Below, in pieces: positions 9,865-19,553 of a DNA stretch of 64,000 nt (its first letter is position 1; every line of letters starts with the position of its first letter). The notes beneath the pieces were generated by a model. It saw only the letters and a list, made by a program, of their open reading frames with translations. It was not told the DNA's origin and made no database searches. The translations under genes were made by a program, and so were the position numbers. This DNA comes from SAR92 bacterium MED-G29 (GTDB lineage Bacteria > Pseudomonadota > Gammaproteobacteria > Pseudomonadales > Porticoccaceae). The DNA lies in assembly GCA_002457245.1 (NCBI GenBank), contig NTJY01000002.1, positions 1-64,000 on the forward strand. The letters are read 5' to 3'.

Positions 9865-10491
9865 TTATCCATTACCACTAAGTTTTTCATTGGGAATATT
9901 ACGCCAGTTTTTGATAATCAGAGTAAACGAGTGATCCTGATTAGAACCCTGAATTCTAGTTGGAAGATACATAGCGTCAAAGAATTTGTGCCGGGAAAAA
10001 TCAAGCTGCCAGTCTAGTTGAAGGAAACCGCTATAGATCTCTGAATTTTTATAAAAAGTATCTTTAGTAAAAGAGTGATTCGGTGCTGGCATTCCCATAA
10101 CCCAGAAGCGCATCAACCCGAGAGGTAAGGAGGCACCTAATAACTCAGATGATAAATCCTGTGGCGACCCATATATATATTGTCCCTGAATCTGCATCTC
10201 AGCATGAAATTCATTACCCTTTAAGATTGCGCGATTTGAACCTAAGGGGCCGGAAATAGTGATCGTATACATGTTTAATTGTTGAAGCCAATCAAATCTT
10301 GCACTGCCAGCCGTGGAGGAAGACTTAAATCCTAGTTTCCCAAATAGTTGAAATCCACTACTTTTACTAAGATTATTACTACTAGTGTGACTAATTTGAT
10401 CTTGATTTTTCGCAATTTGGACCGTTGAACAGCTAGAGATTAGAATTAACACAAAAACAATTAACGTTTTTTGAGTATATTTCTTAGACAT
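9865..10491 (-). CDS. lolB: Outer-membrane lipoprotein LolB
   Basis: This lipoprotein receptor in the outer membrane accepts lipoproteins from periplasmic LolA. A signal peptide with lipobox LISSC predicts lipidation at Cys21. The mature domain of about 190 residues has LolB-like features (GKLGFKSSSTAGSARFDWLQ and the hydrophobic block around LLGASLPLGLMRFWVMG). Sequence identity to textbook LolB is modest, but position directly upstream of ispE and divergent from hemA is the conserved arrangement. Confidence 0.9.
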   Translation of the reverse strand: MSKKYTQKTLIVFVLILISSCSTVQIAKNQDQISHTSSNNLSKSSGFQLFGKLGFKSSSTAGSARFDWLQQLNMYTITISGPLGSNRAILKGNEFHAEMQIQGQYIYGSPQDLSSELLGASLPLGLMRFWVMGMPAPNHSFTKDTFYKNSEIYSGFLQLDWQLDFSRHKFFDAMYLPTRIQGSNQDHSFTLIIKNWRNIPNEKLSGNG

Positions 10492-10682
10492 TTATTTAAA
10501 TCCGGTAATATGTTGTGTTCACTTACAATGGAGAAGATGCTGAACCCGACAGCTCCAAGTTTCCCATTCAAACATACTTCGTTGACTTCATCACTACTTC
10601 CATATCATCTAAAAATTTAGAAGAGCTATAAGGACTGCTTAAATTTACGATTTATGATAATTTTTGTAAGGTTTTGTAAAAA

Positions 10683-10712
10683 CTGACTTCTAAAGGCGCA
10701 GTCGTGTAAAAT
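10683..10712 (+). promoter_or_regulatory. Candidate sigma70 promoter of hemA
   Basis: CTGACT and TAAAAT are separated by 18 bp and lie about 65 bp upstream of the hemA ATG in the 285-bp lolB-hemA divergent gap. The -35 match is only moderate. I see no other strong element in this gap. Confidence 0.35.
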
Positions 10713-10776
10713 ACGCGTATACAGTCCAAAAAAAACGACCAATTTATAAGTACAAGCCTTTACAGCAGATAAGCAA

Positions 10777-12036
10777 ATGAATGTAGTTGTATGCGGTATT
10801 AGTCATAAATCTGCCTCAGTAGATCTTCGAGGCAAGGTTTCGTTCGCGCCAGAAACAGTAGTGCAAGTGCTGCAAGACGCAAGATCTATAATAAATGCCC
10901 AAGAAGTTGCGCTGCTGTCTACGTGTAATCGAACTGAAATTTATTTATATGGAGAGATGACAGATACACAGATTCTTACCTGGCTATCAATGATTAAGGG
11001 TGTAGAGCTCATAACGCTCAAAGATTGCTTCTATTCTTACCGTGATCAAGAAGCTGTGAGTCACTTAATGAAAGTAGCGAGCGGCTTAGACTCGGTGATT
11101 TTGGGTGAGCCTCAGATTTTTGGACAAATAAAATCAGCTTATTCGGTTGGACGAGAGGCAGGAACAGTATCAACGATGCTCAATAGGGCATTTCAGCTTG
11201 CATTCTCAGCCGCTAAGAGAGTGAGATCTGAAACGGCAATTGGTAAAAACCCAGTCTCAGTGGCGTACGCATCGGTGAATCTAGCATCTCAAATTTTTGC
11301 CAATCTGAAAGATGTGCATGCATTATTGATTGGCGCTGGTGAGACGATTGATTTAGTAGCGAAACATTTACGTGAGCAACAAATTGGAAAAATCACAGTA
11401 GCGAATCGTACCCTTAGCAGGGCACAAGAGTTGGTTGAAGAATATGCTGCTGAAGCCATTTTACTTTCAGATATCCCTGATTTTCTGCATCAAGCAGATA
11501 TCGTGATTTCATCAACCGCCAGTCAATTGCCACTTCTCGGTAAAGGTGCTGTGGAGTCTGCGCTAAAAAAGCGAAAATATAGACCGTTATTTATGGTTGA
11601 TGTTGCAGTTCCTCGAGACATCGAACCTGAAGTCGAAGAACTTTCAGATGTCTATCTTTATACCGTTGATGATCTAGAGGAGGTTGTTAGAGATAATATA
11701 AAAGCTAGGACCAGCGCAGCCAGTCTTGCTGAAACTATTATCGAACAAGAGGGACAGAAATGGTCTAAGCAATATCGAGCATTGGCCGCAGTGGATACTA
11801 TTCGTGCTTTCCGCTCGAGTATTGAATCAATTCGTGATGCTGAGATAGAGAAAGCGCTTACTGCATTGGATCGAGGCCAAGATTCGGAAGATATTATTAA
11901 TATGTTAGCGAGAAACTTGACGAATAAACTTTTACATAAACCCACAACCAGATTGAAACAGGCGAGCGAAGAGGGGCGAGATGATGCTATCAATGCCACC
12001 AAGGATCTTTTTGATCTAAATAAAAACGAGCATTGA
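10777..12036 (+). CDS. hemA: Glutamyl-tRNA reductase
   Basis: It reduces glutamyl-tRNA(Glu) to glutamate-1-semialdehyde with NADPH, the first committed step of C5 haem/tetrapyrrole synthesis. The catalytic Cys50 is in STCNRTE, followed by GEPQIFGQIK, the NADPH domain (LLIGAGETIDLVAKHL) and a C-terminal dimerisation helix region. The 419-residue length is standard. It heads the hemA-prfA-prmC cluster, the same order as in E. coli. Confidence 0.97.
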   Translation: MNVVVCGISHKSASVDLRGKVSFAPETVVQVLQDARSIINAQEVALLSTCNRTEIYLYGEMTDTQILTWLSMIKGVELITLKDCFYSYRDQEAVSHLMKVASGLDSVILGEPQIFGQIKSAYSVGREAGTVSTMLNRAFQLAFSAAKRVRSETAIGKNPVSVAYASVNLASQIFANLKDVHALLIGAGETIDLVAKHLREQQIGKITVANRTLSRAQELVEEYAAEAILLSDIPDFLHQADIVISSTASQLPLLGKGAVESALKKRKYRPLFMVDVAVPRDIEPEVEELSDVYLYTVDDLEEVVRDNIKARTSAASLAETIIEQEGQKWSKQYRALAAVDTIRAFRSSIESIRDAEIEKALTALDRGQDSEDIINMLARNLTNKLLHKPTTRLKQASEEGRDDAINATKDLFDLNKNEH

Positions 12037-12095
12037 TTAGATTTCAAATCATGCCTTTAATTCTTTTTGTTCCTCCTTTTAGGTAGTAAATCCAA

Positions 12096-13178
12096 ATGAA
12101 GTCATCAATTTTGGCAAAATTAGAATTGCTTCAAGAGCGCTATGAAGAAGTTGGCGCACTCCTCAGTGACTCTGAAATTATTAGTGATCAAGACAAATTT
12201 CGTCCTTTGTCGAAAGAATATGCTGAATTAGAGCCAGTAGTGCTCACCTACGGTATGTTTGCGCAGATTAAAGTAGATATCGAAGAGGCAAATAATCTAT
12301 TAAAAGATAGTGATCCTGACATGAGAGAGATGGCAGAGGAGGAGCTAAAAAGGGGAGAATTAGAGTCAGAGGATTTAGAGTTAGAGCTCCAGCGCCTTTT
12401 ACTCCCAAAGGATCCTAATGATGGGAAAAATGTCTTTTTGGAGATTCGTGCAGGTACAGGAGGCGATGAAGCAGCAATTTTCTCAGGTGACTTGTTTAGG
12501 ATGTATAGCAAGTTTGCTGAGAATAATGGTTGGAGGTTAGAGATTATCAGCGAGAGTCTTGGAGATCATGGGGGTTATAAAGAAATTATCGTAAGAGTAG
12601 TGGGCCAAGGAGTATATTCAAAACTAAAGTTCGAATCTGGCGCTCATCGAGTGCAGCGGGTTCCTGATACCGAATCTCAAGGTAGAATCCATACTTCCGC
12701 CTGCACAGTTGCGATTATGGCAGAGGCGGATGTCCAAGATGCTATTGAGATCAATAAGGGTGATTTGCGTGTTGATACTTTTAGAGCGTCTGGGTCTGGT
12801 GGTCAGCATGTTAATAAGACTGATTCTGCAATTAGATTAACTCATATACCTACAGGTTTAGTAGTTGAATGTCAGGATGAACGCTCACAGCATAAAAATC
12901 GTGCGAAGGCTATGGCTGTGCTACAAGCTAGATTAAACGCAGCTCAGGATGAGGCCACCGCTCAAGAGCAGTCGGATCAGCGCAAAGTTTTAGTAGGGAG
13001 CGGTGATCGTTCTGAGAGAATAAGAACTTACAACTTTCCCCAGGGTCGGGTTACTGACCATCGTATTAATCTGACGCTATATAAACTCAGCGAAGTTATG
13101 GAAGGTTCTCTTTCAGAGATTATCGAACCTTTGATTAATGAGTTTCAGGCTGAGCAGTTAGCCCAGCTTGCTCAATAA
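12096..13178 (+). CDS. prfA: Peptide chain release factor 1
   Basis: It recognises UAA and UAG and triggers peptide release. At 360 residues it has an N-terminal coiled-coil domain, the stop-codon recognition tripeptide in the P-x-T position ([12 protein letters not shown]) and the catalytic GGQ loop [18 protein letters not shown]. The tripeptide is PDT rather than the E. coli PAT, a variant also found in other bacteria as I recall. The gene follows hemA by 59 bp and precedes the gene for the methylase that modifies its GGQ glutamine. Confidence 0.97.
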   Translation: MKSSILAKLELLQERYEEVGALLSDSEIISDQDKFRPLSKEYAELEPVVLTYGMFAQIKVDIEEANNLLKDSDPDMREMAEEELKRGELESEDLELELQRLLLPKDPNDGKNVFLEIRAGTGGDEAAIFSGDLFRMYSKFAENNGWRLEIISESLGDHGGYKEIIVRVVGQGVYSKLKFESGAHRVQRVPDTESQGRIHTSACTVAIMAEADVQDAIEINKGDLRVDTFRASGSGGQHVNKTDSAIRLTHIPTGLVVECQDERSQHKNRAKAMAVLQARLNAAQDEATAQEQSDQRKVLVGSGDRSERIRTYNFPQGRVTDHRINLTLYKLSEVMEGSLSEIIEPLINEFQAEQLAQLAQ

Positions 13179-13190
13179 TTTTGCATCTAA

Positions 13191-14048
13191 GTGTCGTTCA
13201 CTATAGCCAATTTACTGCGACGAAGCTCAGACTTGGAGTTAGTAAGTGAATCAGCTGCATTAGAAATTGAACTCCTGCTAAGTCACGTAATAAAAAAAGA
13301 TCGAATCTGGTTAAAAACATGGCCTGACTTCCAATTAAAAGACGAACAAGTACTGTTTTTCAATCAGCTTTTTGATCGACGCCTTCAAGGAGAGCCTCTC
13401 GCATTTATCCTTGGTTCCAAGGGTTTTTGGACACTAGACTATGCGGTTAACTCTCACACTCTTATTCCAAGACCAGAGACAGAGCTGTTAGTCGAGATCG
13501 CTTTAAGCCTTGAACTTAATGACAATTCTAAGATTATTGATCTTGGCACTGGAACCGGTGCCATTGCTTTGGCGCTTGCTTCAGAGAGACCTAATTGGCA
13601 AATAGACGCAACTGACGCAGTACATCAGGCTTTAGAACTTGCAGAATTCAATCGAAATATGTTCGGTTTGACAAATGTCAATATTTTTTACAGTGATTGG
13701 CTTGACTCAGTTTCGAGGCGTGATTCCGCGTCAAGCTATGATTTAATTGTGAGTAATCCTCCTTACATAGAACAGAATGATCCTCACTTACAGCAGGGCG
13801 ATGTTCGGTTTGAGCCAAGTTCAGCATTGGTAGCCGGACTTGATGGGCTTGATGCGCTTAGAATTATTATTGAGCAAGCTCCTATGCATTTGTCTCCTAA
13901 CGGCTGGTTATTAGTGGAGCATGGATACGATCAAGGTAATTCTGTGAGGCGGTTATTTGATTTAACTGGATTTAAACAAATTAAAACGCATGCTGACTTG
14001 AATTTACAAGATCGAGTTACGGCGGGTTGTTTGATCGCTCCTCCATAA
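13191..14048 (+). CDS. prmC: Release factor glutamine N5-methyltransferase
   Basis: It methylates the GGQ glutamine of RF1/RF2 using S-adenosylmethionine. SAM-binding motif IIDLGTGTGAIALALA and the amide-methylase signature VSNPPYIE are present. Its 285 residues are typical. Translation begins at GTG 12 bp after the prfA stop. Its 3' end overlaps the convergent MATE gene by 32 bp. Confidence 0.96.
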   Translation: MSFTIANLLRRSSDLELVSESAALEIELLLSHVIKKDRIWLKTWPDFQLKDEQVLFFNQLFDRRLQGEPLAFILGSKGFWTLDYAVNSHTLIPRPETELLVEIALSLELNDNSKIIDLGTGTGAIALALASERPNWQIDATDAVHQALELAEFNRNMFGLTNVNIFYSDWLDSVSRRDSASSYDLIVSNPPYIEQNDPHLQQGDVRFEPSSALVAGLDGLDALRIIIEQAPMHLSPNGWLLVEHGYDQGNSVRRLFDLTGFKQIKTHADLNLQDRVTAGCLIAPP

Positions 14049-15477
14049 GGTTATTGATCGCGCGACGAGATATCTTATTCCATCGAATAAGTAGGCTGGT
14101 CGCTGCAATACTTGCAGCTATAACCGTTCCGATCCAAAACCCATAAATGCCGAGAGGATCACCCCAATAGTCTGTTAGCGCAATAGAATAAGCTATGGGA
14201 AATGCGATTACCCAGAACGCAGTGATTTGAATGACTAGAGGAATTCGAGCATCCTTATAGCCTCGTAATGCACCGCTGCAGGACATTTGGAGGCAGTCCA
14301 CAGCACCTAGAGCTGCAGCAAATAAGAACAGGTTCGCAGCTAGTATTTGAATTTCAGGTTCAGTAGTAAATATTGCCGCGATATCATGCCTAAATAGAAT
14401 TTTAAGGGCACTCATAGTCAAACCAAGTATAAGAACCAGTTTAAAGCCTGCGATGCAGAACATTCTTGCTTCGGAGGGGTTCCCTCGACCTTGAGCGTGC
14501 GACACTTTAATTGTTAACGCCTGTGCTATCCCTAACGGCACCATGAAGGCTAGTGAGTCGATATTAATAGCTATGGCATGAGCTCCAACAACTGTAGCTC
14601 CAAGATGTGCGATCATAAAGGGAATAATCGCAAAAAAACTGAATTCTGCGGCGATATTTAATGAAATAGGAATACCGAGACGCAGAATTTCTCTCAATCG
14701 CTTTAAATTTGGCCCGCTAAAGTCATTGTATAGTTTCAGACCTCTAGTGGTTTTTGATTTTTGGCCATAGGTTGCCATACAAGTGAGTAAAAATGCCATC
14801 ACTATGACTGTTGCCCAAGCAGCACCAACGCCTCCCATTTCTGGCAAACCAAATTTCCCAAATACCAGCCCATAGTCTAGAACAGCATTGAGGAAAAAGG
14901 CGGCAGAATTAAAAACAAGTACTGGCCTGGTGTCACCCATTCCTTCAAACGTGGTCCTAAAAGCAAAAAACGCTGGGAACATGAACCCAGTAATTAGAAA
15001 AGGAGACAAATATCCCTTCGCGATTTGGTAGACATTTTCAGAGATGTCTAAATGAGAAAGCATTTGGATACCAGAAAAGACAGCTCCTATCACTAGAAGT
15101 CCAATCGGCAGTGCTAGCCATAGTATCTGTTGAAATTGAAGTCGAACTTTGTCAAATTGTTGGGCTCCCCAGTGGTTTCCAATAATTGGACTATTGGCAA
15201 TCATAATGCCAATAACAATCAAATTAATCATCGACCACATACTGCCACCCAACTGCAATGCAGCAAGGGTGTCGGCATTAACTTGGCCCGCCATGTAAAT
15301 ATCAGTAACAGTCATGCCTACAACAGCAACTTGTCCTAAAATTAAAGGGCCCGCAAGGCGGAGCAAGACACGAGCAACATCAAAAAATCTGGAGTCGGAA
15401 GTAGATTGTTTGTAAGTACTATTGATGGATCTAAGAGCCATAAGTCTAAATTTAATAAAAAAGGGAATCATTTTCAT
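14017..15477 (-). CDS. MATE-family (NorM-like) multidrug/Na+ antiporter
   Basis: This 486-residue inner-membrane protein has about twelve hydrophobic helices in two MatE repeats (about residues 38-200 and 260-420). The pattern is that of NorM-type exporters that expel cationic drugs in exchange for Na+ or H+. Conserved features include GPLILGQVAVVGM near the N-terminus and AFFAFRTTFEGMGDTRP mid-protein. The start is uncertain: ATG at 15477 or 15441, neither with a clear ribosome-binding site. The last 11 codons are antisense to the end of prmC. Confidence 0.88.
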   Translation of the reverse strand: MKMIPFFIKFRLMALRSINSTYKQSTSDSRFFDVARVLLRLAGPLILGQVAVVGMTVTDIYMAGQVNADTLAALQLGGSMWSMINLIVIGIMIANSPIIGNHWGAQQFDKVRLQFQQILWLALPIGLLVIGAVFSGIQMLSHLDISENVYQIAKGYLSPFLITGFMFPAFFAFRTTFEGMGDTRPVLVFNSAAFFLNAVLDYGLVFGKFGLPEMGGVGAAWATVIVMAFLLTCMATYGQKSKTTRGLKLYNDFSGPNLKRLREILRLGIPISLNIAAEFSFFAIIPFMIAHLGATVVGAHAIAINIDSLAFMVPLGIAQALTIKVSHAQGRGNPSEARMFCIAGFKLVLILGLTMSALKILFRHDIAAIFTTEPEIQILAANLFLFAAALGAVDCLQMSCSGALRGYKDARIPLVIQITAFWVIAFPIAYSIALTDYWGDPLGIYGFWIGTVIAASIAATSLLIRWNKISRRAINNLMEERSNNPP

Positions 15478-15566
15478 TGAATAAAACTAGGAAGGAAAGT
15501 AAAACTTCGTCTATTAATTTAGCCGTTTTAAATGTCTGAACTAAAACATGGTTTTGCTATTATTTT

Positions 15567-15615
15567 CATTTCGCTTGGGACATTTCTGATACACTCCGCC
15601 AAACGACGAAATGTC
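15567..15615. repeat. Inverted repeat with two alternative left arms upstream of rhlB
   Basis: GACATTTC (15579-15586) pairs perfectly with GAAATGTC (15608-15615) across 21 nt. An earlier copy, CATTTCG (15567-15573), pairs with CGAAATG (15607-15613), so the right arm has two mutually exclusive partners. It lies in the 251-bp gap between the divergent MATE and rhlB genes. Confidence 0.4.
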
Positions 15616-15728
15616 GTAGTAGATTTTGAGACTCCAACTTTTGAATGGCTAAATAGGGTGCGTGAATAATCTTATTTGGAAAAATTCCTCTTGGTGACTT
15701 CGTTGAAAGAAAAACTGATGCGAGTAAT

Positions 15729-17003
15729 ATGACCGACAAAAAAACTGAGCCAAAAAAAAATAAGACTGAAGCTGAGTCTTGGGATTTAACGCATTTCAAG
15801 GTTGAATCTCAAGAAGGTAAAACTCGATTTCATGATTTTTCCCTCCCAAAAGAACTTATGCAGGGGATTCAAGATGCTGGTTTTGAATATTGCACCCCAA
15901 TTCAAGCTGCCTCCCTACCGCATACGCTTAATGGTCATGATATTGTTGGAAAGGCACAAACTGGAACTGGGAAAACTGCAGCTTTTTTGATCAATATAAT
16001 TAATGATTTGATTAAATATCCAGTAAAAGAAGAACGTTTCTCGGGTGAGGCAAGAGCCCTAATATTGGCGCCCACGAGAGAGTTGGCAATTCAAATAGGT
16101 GATGATGCGACTCAATTACTTAAATATACAGCATTGAAGTGCCACACACTTGTCGGTGGAATGGATTATGGAAAGCAACTACAAAGACTTCAAAAGTATC
16201 ACTGTGACATCTTAGTTGGAACTCCCGGCAGGCTTTTAGATTTTGCTAATAACAAAGATCTCTACTTGGACCAGGTTGAAGTGCTTGTGATCGATGAAGC
16301 CGATAGAATGCTTGATATGGGTTTTATCCCTCAAGTTCGCCGCTTAGTTAACTTGACTCCACGACGGCAAGATCGTCAGTCCCTTTTGTTTTCTGCAACG
16401 TTTACTCCTGAGGTTTTGCGGCTCGCAGAGAATTGGACCGATGAGCCAGTTACTGTGGAAATTGATGCTGAAAGAGTGGCTACGGATACTATCGATCAAA
16501 AAATATTAATCACTACTTCAAGTGAAAAGTTCACTGTCTTGCACAATATACTTTTGGGAGAAGACATTGAAAATGTCATGGTGTTCGCCAATCGCCGTGA
16601 TATTTGCAGAACGCTCCATGAAAAACTTAAAAAGAATGGCTTTAAAACGGGCCTTCTATCTGGTGACGTACCTCAGAATAGGCGCATGAAAACTTTGGAG
16701 AACTTCAAGAAGGGAGTTCTTAAGGTTATGGTTGCAACTGATGTGGCAGGACGAGGTATTCATGTTGATGGCGTAAGTCACGTAGTTAATTACACGTTAC
16801 CTGAAGAACCTGAGGACTATGTGCATAGAATAGGACGAACGGGTCGAGCTGGTAAAAAAGGCACCTCGATCAGTTTTGCGTGCGAGGATGATGCCTTTCT
16901 ATTAGAGCCAATTGAGAAGTTATTAGACATGAAGCTACCATGTACTATTCCTGAGGAAACGTTAATTCATCCAGTAGAGATTTCAAAATATAAAAGAAAC
17001 TAG
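15729..17003 (+). CDS. rhlB: DEAD-box ATP-dependent RNA helicase RhlB
   Basis: It unwinds RNA, classically as part of the RNA degradosome. All motifs are present: the Q-motif FEYCTPIQAASLP, AQTGTGKTAAF, PTRELA, TPGRLLD, DEADRMLDMGF, SATF, ATDVAGRGIHV and HRIGRTGRAGKKG. The 424-residue protein has a short charged lysine-rich N-terminus and lacks a long C-terminal tail, which fits RhlB better than RhlE or SrmB. The symbol is a family-level assignment. Confidence 0.88.
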   Translation: MTDKKTEPKKNKTEAESWDLTHFKVESQEGKTRFHDFSLPKELMQGIQDAGFEYCTPIQAASLPHTLNGHDIVGKAQTGTGKTAAFLINIINDLIKYPVKEERFSGEARALILAPTRELAIQIGDDATQLLKYTALKCHTLVGGMDYGKQLQRLQKYHCDILVGTPGRLLDFANNKDLYLDQVEVLVIDEADRMLDMGFIPQVRRLVNLTPRRQDRQSLLFSATFTPEVLRLAENWTDEPVTVEIDAERVATDTIDQKILITTSSEKFTVLHNILLGEDIENVMVFANRRDICRTLHEKLKKNGFKTGLLSGDVPQNRRMKTLENFKKGVLKVMVATDVAGRGIHVDGVSHVVNYTLPEEPEDYVHRIGRTGRAGKKGTSISFACEDDAFLLEPIEKLLDMKLPCTIPEETLIHPVEISKYKRN

Positions 17004-17029
17004 CGATAAAAACTAATCGCAAGCCAAAG

Positions 17030-17048
17030 ACTCTGATACAAACAGAGT
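17030..17048 (+). terminator. Weak candidate terminator after rhlB
   Basis: A 6-bp stem ACTCTG/CAGAGT with a 7-nt loop is followed by an AT-rich, T-containing stretch. The stem is short and the T-run is interrupted, so support is limited. Confidence 0.3.
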
Positions 17049-17120
17049 ATTTATACTTTTAATATTAAAGTTTACAGATAATTAGTTACCTAGCTGATAG
17101 GAACTTCCATCAAGAGAGAC

Positions 17121-17597
17121 TTAGTGGGAATGGCGAAGAAGCCGCTGTTTCTGACGATTCCAGTCGCGCTCTTTGCTATCCATCCGTTTATCATAGCTTG
17201 CTTTTCCTTTTGCTAGAGCGATTTCGCACTTTATTAGGTGATTTTTCCAATAGAGGGCGGTGCATACTGCGGTGTGCCCTTTTTGATTAACACCTTCCTC
17301 TAGTTTCTGAAGCTCTCGCTGATTTAGTAATAATTTCCGTGTTCGTTTAGGGTCAGTTACAAAATGGGTTGATGCCGATTGAAGCGGCGTGATATTCGTA
17401 CCGATTAACCAAGCTTCGCCATCTCTTACGTGGACATAAGTATCTGATAGATTAACTTTACTCTCGCGCAGACTTTTAACTTCCCAGCCAAGAAGAACCA
17501 GACCAGCTTCAAATTTTTCCTCAATAAAATAGTCGTGTTGTACTTTTTTATTGAGCGCAATGGTATTCGATAAGTGTTTTGGCTTTCCTTTAGACAT
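17121..17597 (-). CDS. smpB: SsrA-binding protein SmpB
   Basis: This trans-translation factor brings tmRNA to stalled ribosomes. The 158 residues include the N-terminal [28 protein letters not shown] and NLSDTYVHV, with the basic C-terminal tail [20 protein letters not shown] that mimics an mRNA in the A site. No ssrA gene is visible next to it. In related genomes it is close to ratA and bamE, as here. Confidence 0.97.
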   Translation of the reverse strand: MSKGKPKHLSNTIALNKKVQHDYFIEEKFEAGLVLLGWEVKSLRESKVNLSDTYVHVRDGEAWLIGTNITPLQSASTHFVTDPKRTRKLLLNQRELQKLEEGVNQKGHTAVCTALYWKNHLIKCEIALAKGKASYDKRMDSKERDWNRQKQRLLRHSH

Positions 17598-17734
17598 GGC
17601 GTAATTATACTTCGCTGAAGAGGTTTGTCCTAAATTAATACGTTAGACTAAAGATAAGTTGTTAAGTTGATCATTTATTAGGTTCTTTTGAATCTAATGG
17701 TTACAATTTATCAATAAATTATAGGAATTTTGGT

Positions 17735-19108
17735 ATGGCACTGCAGCAAAAAGGAATGCATGGTACTTGGGCTAGTCGTTGGACTTTTATTATGGCGGCT
17801 ACTGGATCGGCAGTCGGGCTGGGTAATATGTGGAAGTTTCCGTACGTCGCCGGAATCAATGGAGGAGGCGCTTTTGTCCTGGTCTATCTAGGATGTATTT
17901 TACTGATAGGCGTTCCCGTAATGATGTCAGAAGTATTGATCGGACGCCATGGTCGTCAGAGCCCTGTAAATTCTATGAAAGAAACTGTTACAGATAGCAA
18001 CGCAAATAGTAAGTGGAGATATGTGGGTTGGATCGGTGTTCTGGCCGGACTCTTAATCTTATCGTTTTATGCAGTCATAGCAGGTTGGGCTCTTGATTAT
18101 ATATTATTAATGTCCTCGGGAGAGTTGCAGGGTGTCAATGGGAGTGGGGCGGGAGCGGCTTTTGAAAACCTACTTGCAAGTCCATTAAGACTCATTCTTT
18201 GGCAAACAGTTTTCCTTGGTTTGTGTGTTGCGGTAGTTATAGGCGGAGTTAAAAAAGGCTTAGGTTTAGCTGTCGAAACGTTAATGCCTCTCCTCTTTGT
18301 TATGTTGATAATACTTTTGGGCTTTAGCTTTTTCAAAGGTAACTTTCAAGCCGCCTTCGATTTTTTGTTTAGCTTTAATCTAGATGCGCTCTCATGGCGA
18401 GGGGTGCTGGAAGCGATGGGGCAAGCATTCTTCACATTGAGTATTGGAATGGGAGCAATAATGGCCTACGGAGCTTATATGCCGCAGGATGCTAATATTG
18501 GCAAGACCGTTCTCATCGTAGCATTTTTCGACAGTGCTGTTGCAATCATCTCGGGCCTTATTATTTTCTCTATTGTTTTCGCAACTCCAGGTCTTGAGCC
18601 TAGTGCTGGCCCAGGACTCATGTTTATTAGTTTGCCTGTCGCATTTGGAAGCATCCCCGGTGGATTGTTAATCGGTGCTACATTCTTCATTTTAGTCTCG
18701 ATTGCAGCCTGGAGTTCGGCTATTTCTCTGCTTGAGCCCTGTGTTGCTTGGCTGATGGAATTAAAAAATTTGAGTCGAGCTAAAGCTAATTTGATAATTA
18801 TATTTATCACATGGATCCTAGGATTGGGCAGCGTTTTTTCCTTTAATATTTGGTCTGATTATTCATTTATGGGATTTAATTTCTTCGATTTTCTCGATTT
18901 TTTGACTGCCAACATTATGTTACCGATAAGTGGTTTATTCATCACGTTATTTGTCGCATACGTAATTAAGTCAGAGATTGTTAGTTTTGAAATGCAAGGA
19001 ACATCTGGTGTTATTTTAAATCTATGGAGAATAGCTATTCGCTTTATAGCACCTTTTGCCATCTCACTAGTTTTTATTATGGGCGTGTATGATAATTTTG
19101 TCTCTTAG
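17735..19108 (+). CDS. Sodium-dependent transporter, neurotransmitter:sodium symporter (SNF) family
   Basis: This 457-residue, ~11-12 helix transporter carries the SNF signature at its start (WTFIMAATGSAVGLGNMWKFPY with GGGAF), the unwound helix-1 region that binds Na+ and substrate in LeuT-type proteins. Substrate is probably an amino acid but is not determinable here. It lies between smpB (divergent) and ratA, 13 bp upstream of ratA, so the two may share a transcript. It interrupts the usual smpB/ratA neighbourhood. Confidence 0.92.
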   Translation: MALQQKGMHGTWASRWTFIMAATGSAVGLGNMWKFPYVAGINGGGAFVLVYLGCILLIGVPVMMSEVLIGRHGRQSPVNSMKETVTDSNANSKWRYVGWIGVLAGLLILSFYAVIAGWALDYILLMSSGELQGVNGSGAGAAFENLLASPLRLILWQTVFLGLCVAVVIGGVKKGLGLAVETLMPLLFVMLIILLGFSFFKGNFQAAFDFLFSFNLDALSWRGVLEAMGQAFFTLSIGMGAIMAYGAYMPQDANIGKTVLIVAFFDSAVAIISGLIIFSIVFATPGLEPSAGPGLMFISLPVAFGSIPGGLLIGATFFILVSIAAWSSAISLLEPCVAWLMELKNLSRAKANLIIIFITWILGLGSVFSFNIWSDYSFMGFNFFDFLDFLTANIMLPISGLFITLFVAYVIKSEIVSFEMQGTSGVILNLWRIAIRFIAPFAISLVFIMGVYDNFVS

Positions 19109-19121
19109 AAGGTTTTAAATT

Positions 19122-19553
19122 TTGACTTCTATAAATCGCTCTGCCTTGGTTATGCATTCAGCTGAAAAAATGTTCTGTCTGGTCAACGATGTTGCCGAGT
19201 ATCCAAGTTTCATGGATGGCTGCGTTGGTGTCGAAATCTTTGAACTGAATGACCTTACTATGCTTGCACGACTAGATCTTAAAAAAGCAGGGGTAAGTAT
19301 GAGTTTTATAACTAGAAACTATCTCAACGCACCAAATACTATTCGAATGACTCTTGAAGACGGTCCTTTCAAGACGTTTAGAGGAGACTGGATATTCACT
19401 CCTCTTTCAGAGGCTGGATGTAAAGTAGAATTAGATTTGGAATTTGAGTTCAGTAGTAAGGTTATGAGCTTTGCAGCATCCGAATTATTCTCTAGGGTAG
19501 CTAACAGTTTGGTTAAGTCGCTCTGTGATAGGGCTGATAACATTTACAGCTAA
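19122..19553 (+). CDS. ratA: Ribosome association toxin RatA / START-like (polyketide cyclase) protein
   Basis: This 143-residue START/coenzyme-Q-binding (COQ10-like) domain protein resembles E. coli RatA (YfjG): INRSALVMHSAEKMFCLVNDVAEYP at the N-terminus and NSLVKSLCDRA at the end. E. coli RatA was reported to interfere with 70S formation; the COQ10 relationship suggests quinone binding. It starts at TTG with AGAAGG upstream. The usual neighbour ratB/rnfH is absent; instead a convergent DUF418 gene overlaps its end by 4 bp. Confidence 0.9.
   Translation: MTSINRSALVMHSAEKMFCLVNDVAEYPSFMDGCVGVEIFELNDLTMLARLDLKKAGVSMSFITRNYLNAPNTIRMTLEDGPFKTFRGDWIFTPLSEAGCKVELDLEFEFSSKVMSFAASELFSRVANSLVKSLCDRADNIYS

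Noticed and set aside
15566..15799. 77-codon minus-strand frame over the rhlB start, with a hydrophobic segment
   Set aside because: It overlaps the rhlB coding start and its leader repeat. The hydrophobic segment arises as the antisense of the lysine-rich RhlB N-terminus.
17598..17734. ssrA (tmRNA) gene next to smpB
   Set aside because: The 137-bp gap has no tRNA-like ends or tag reading frame.
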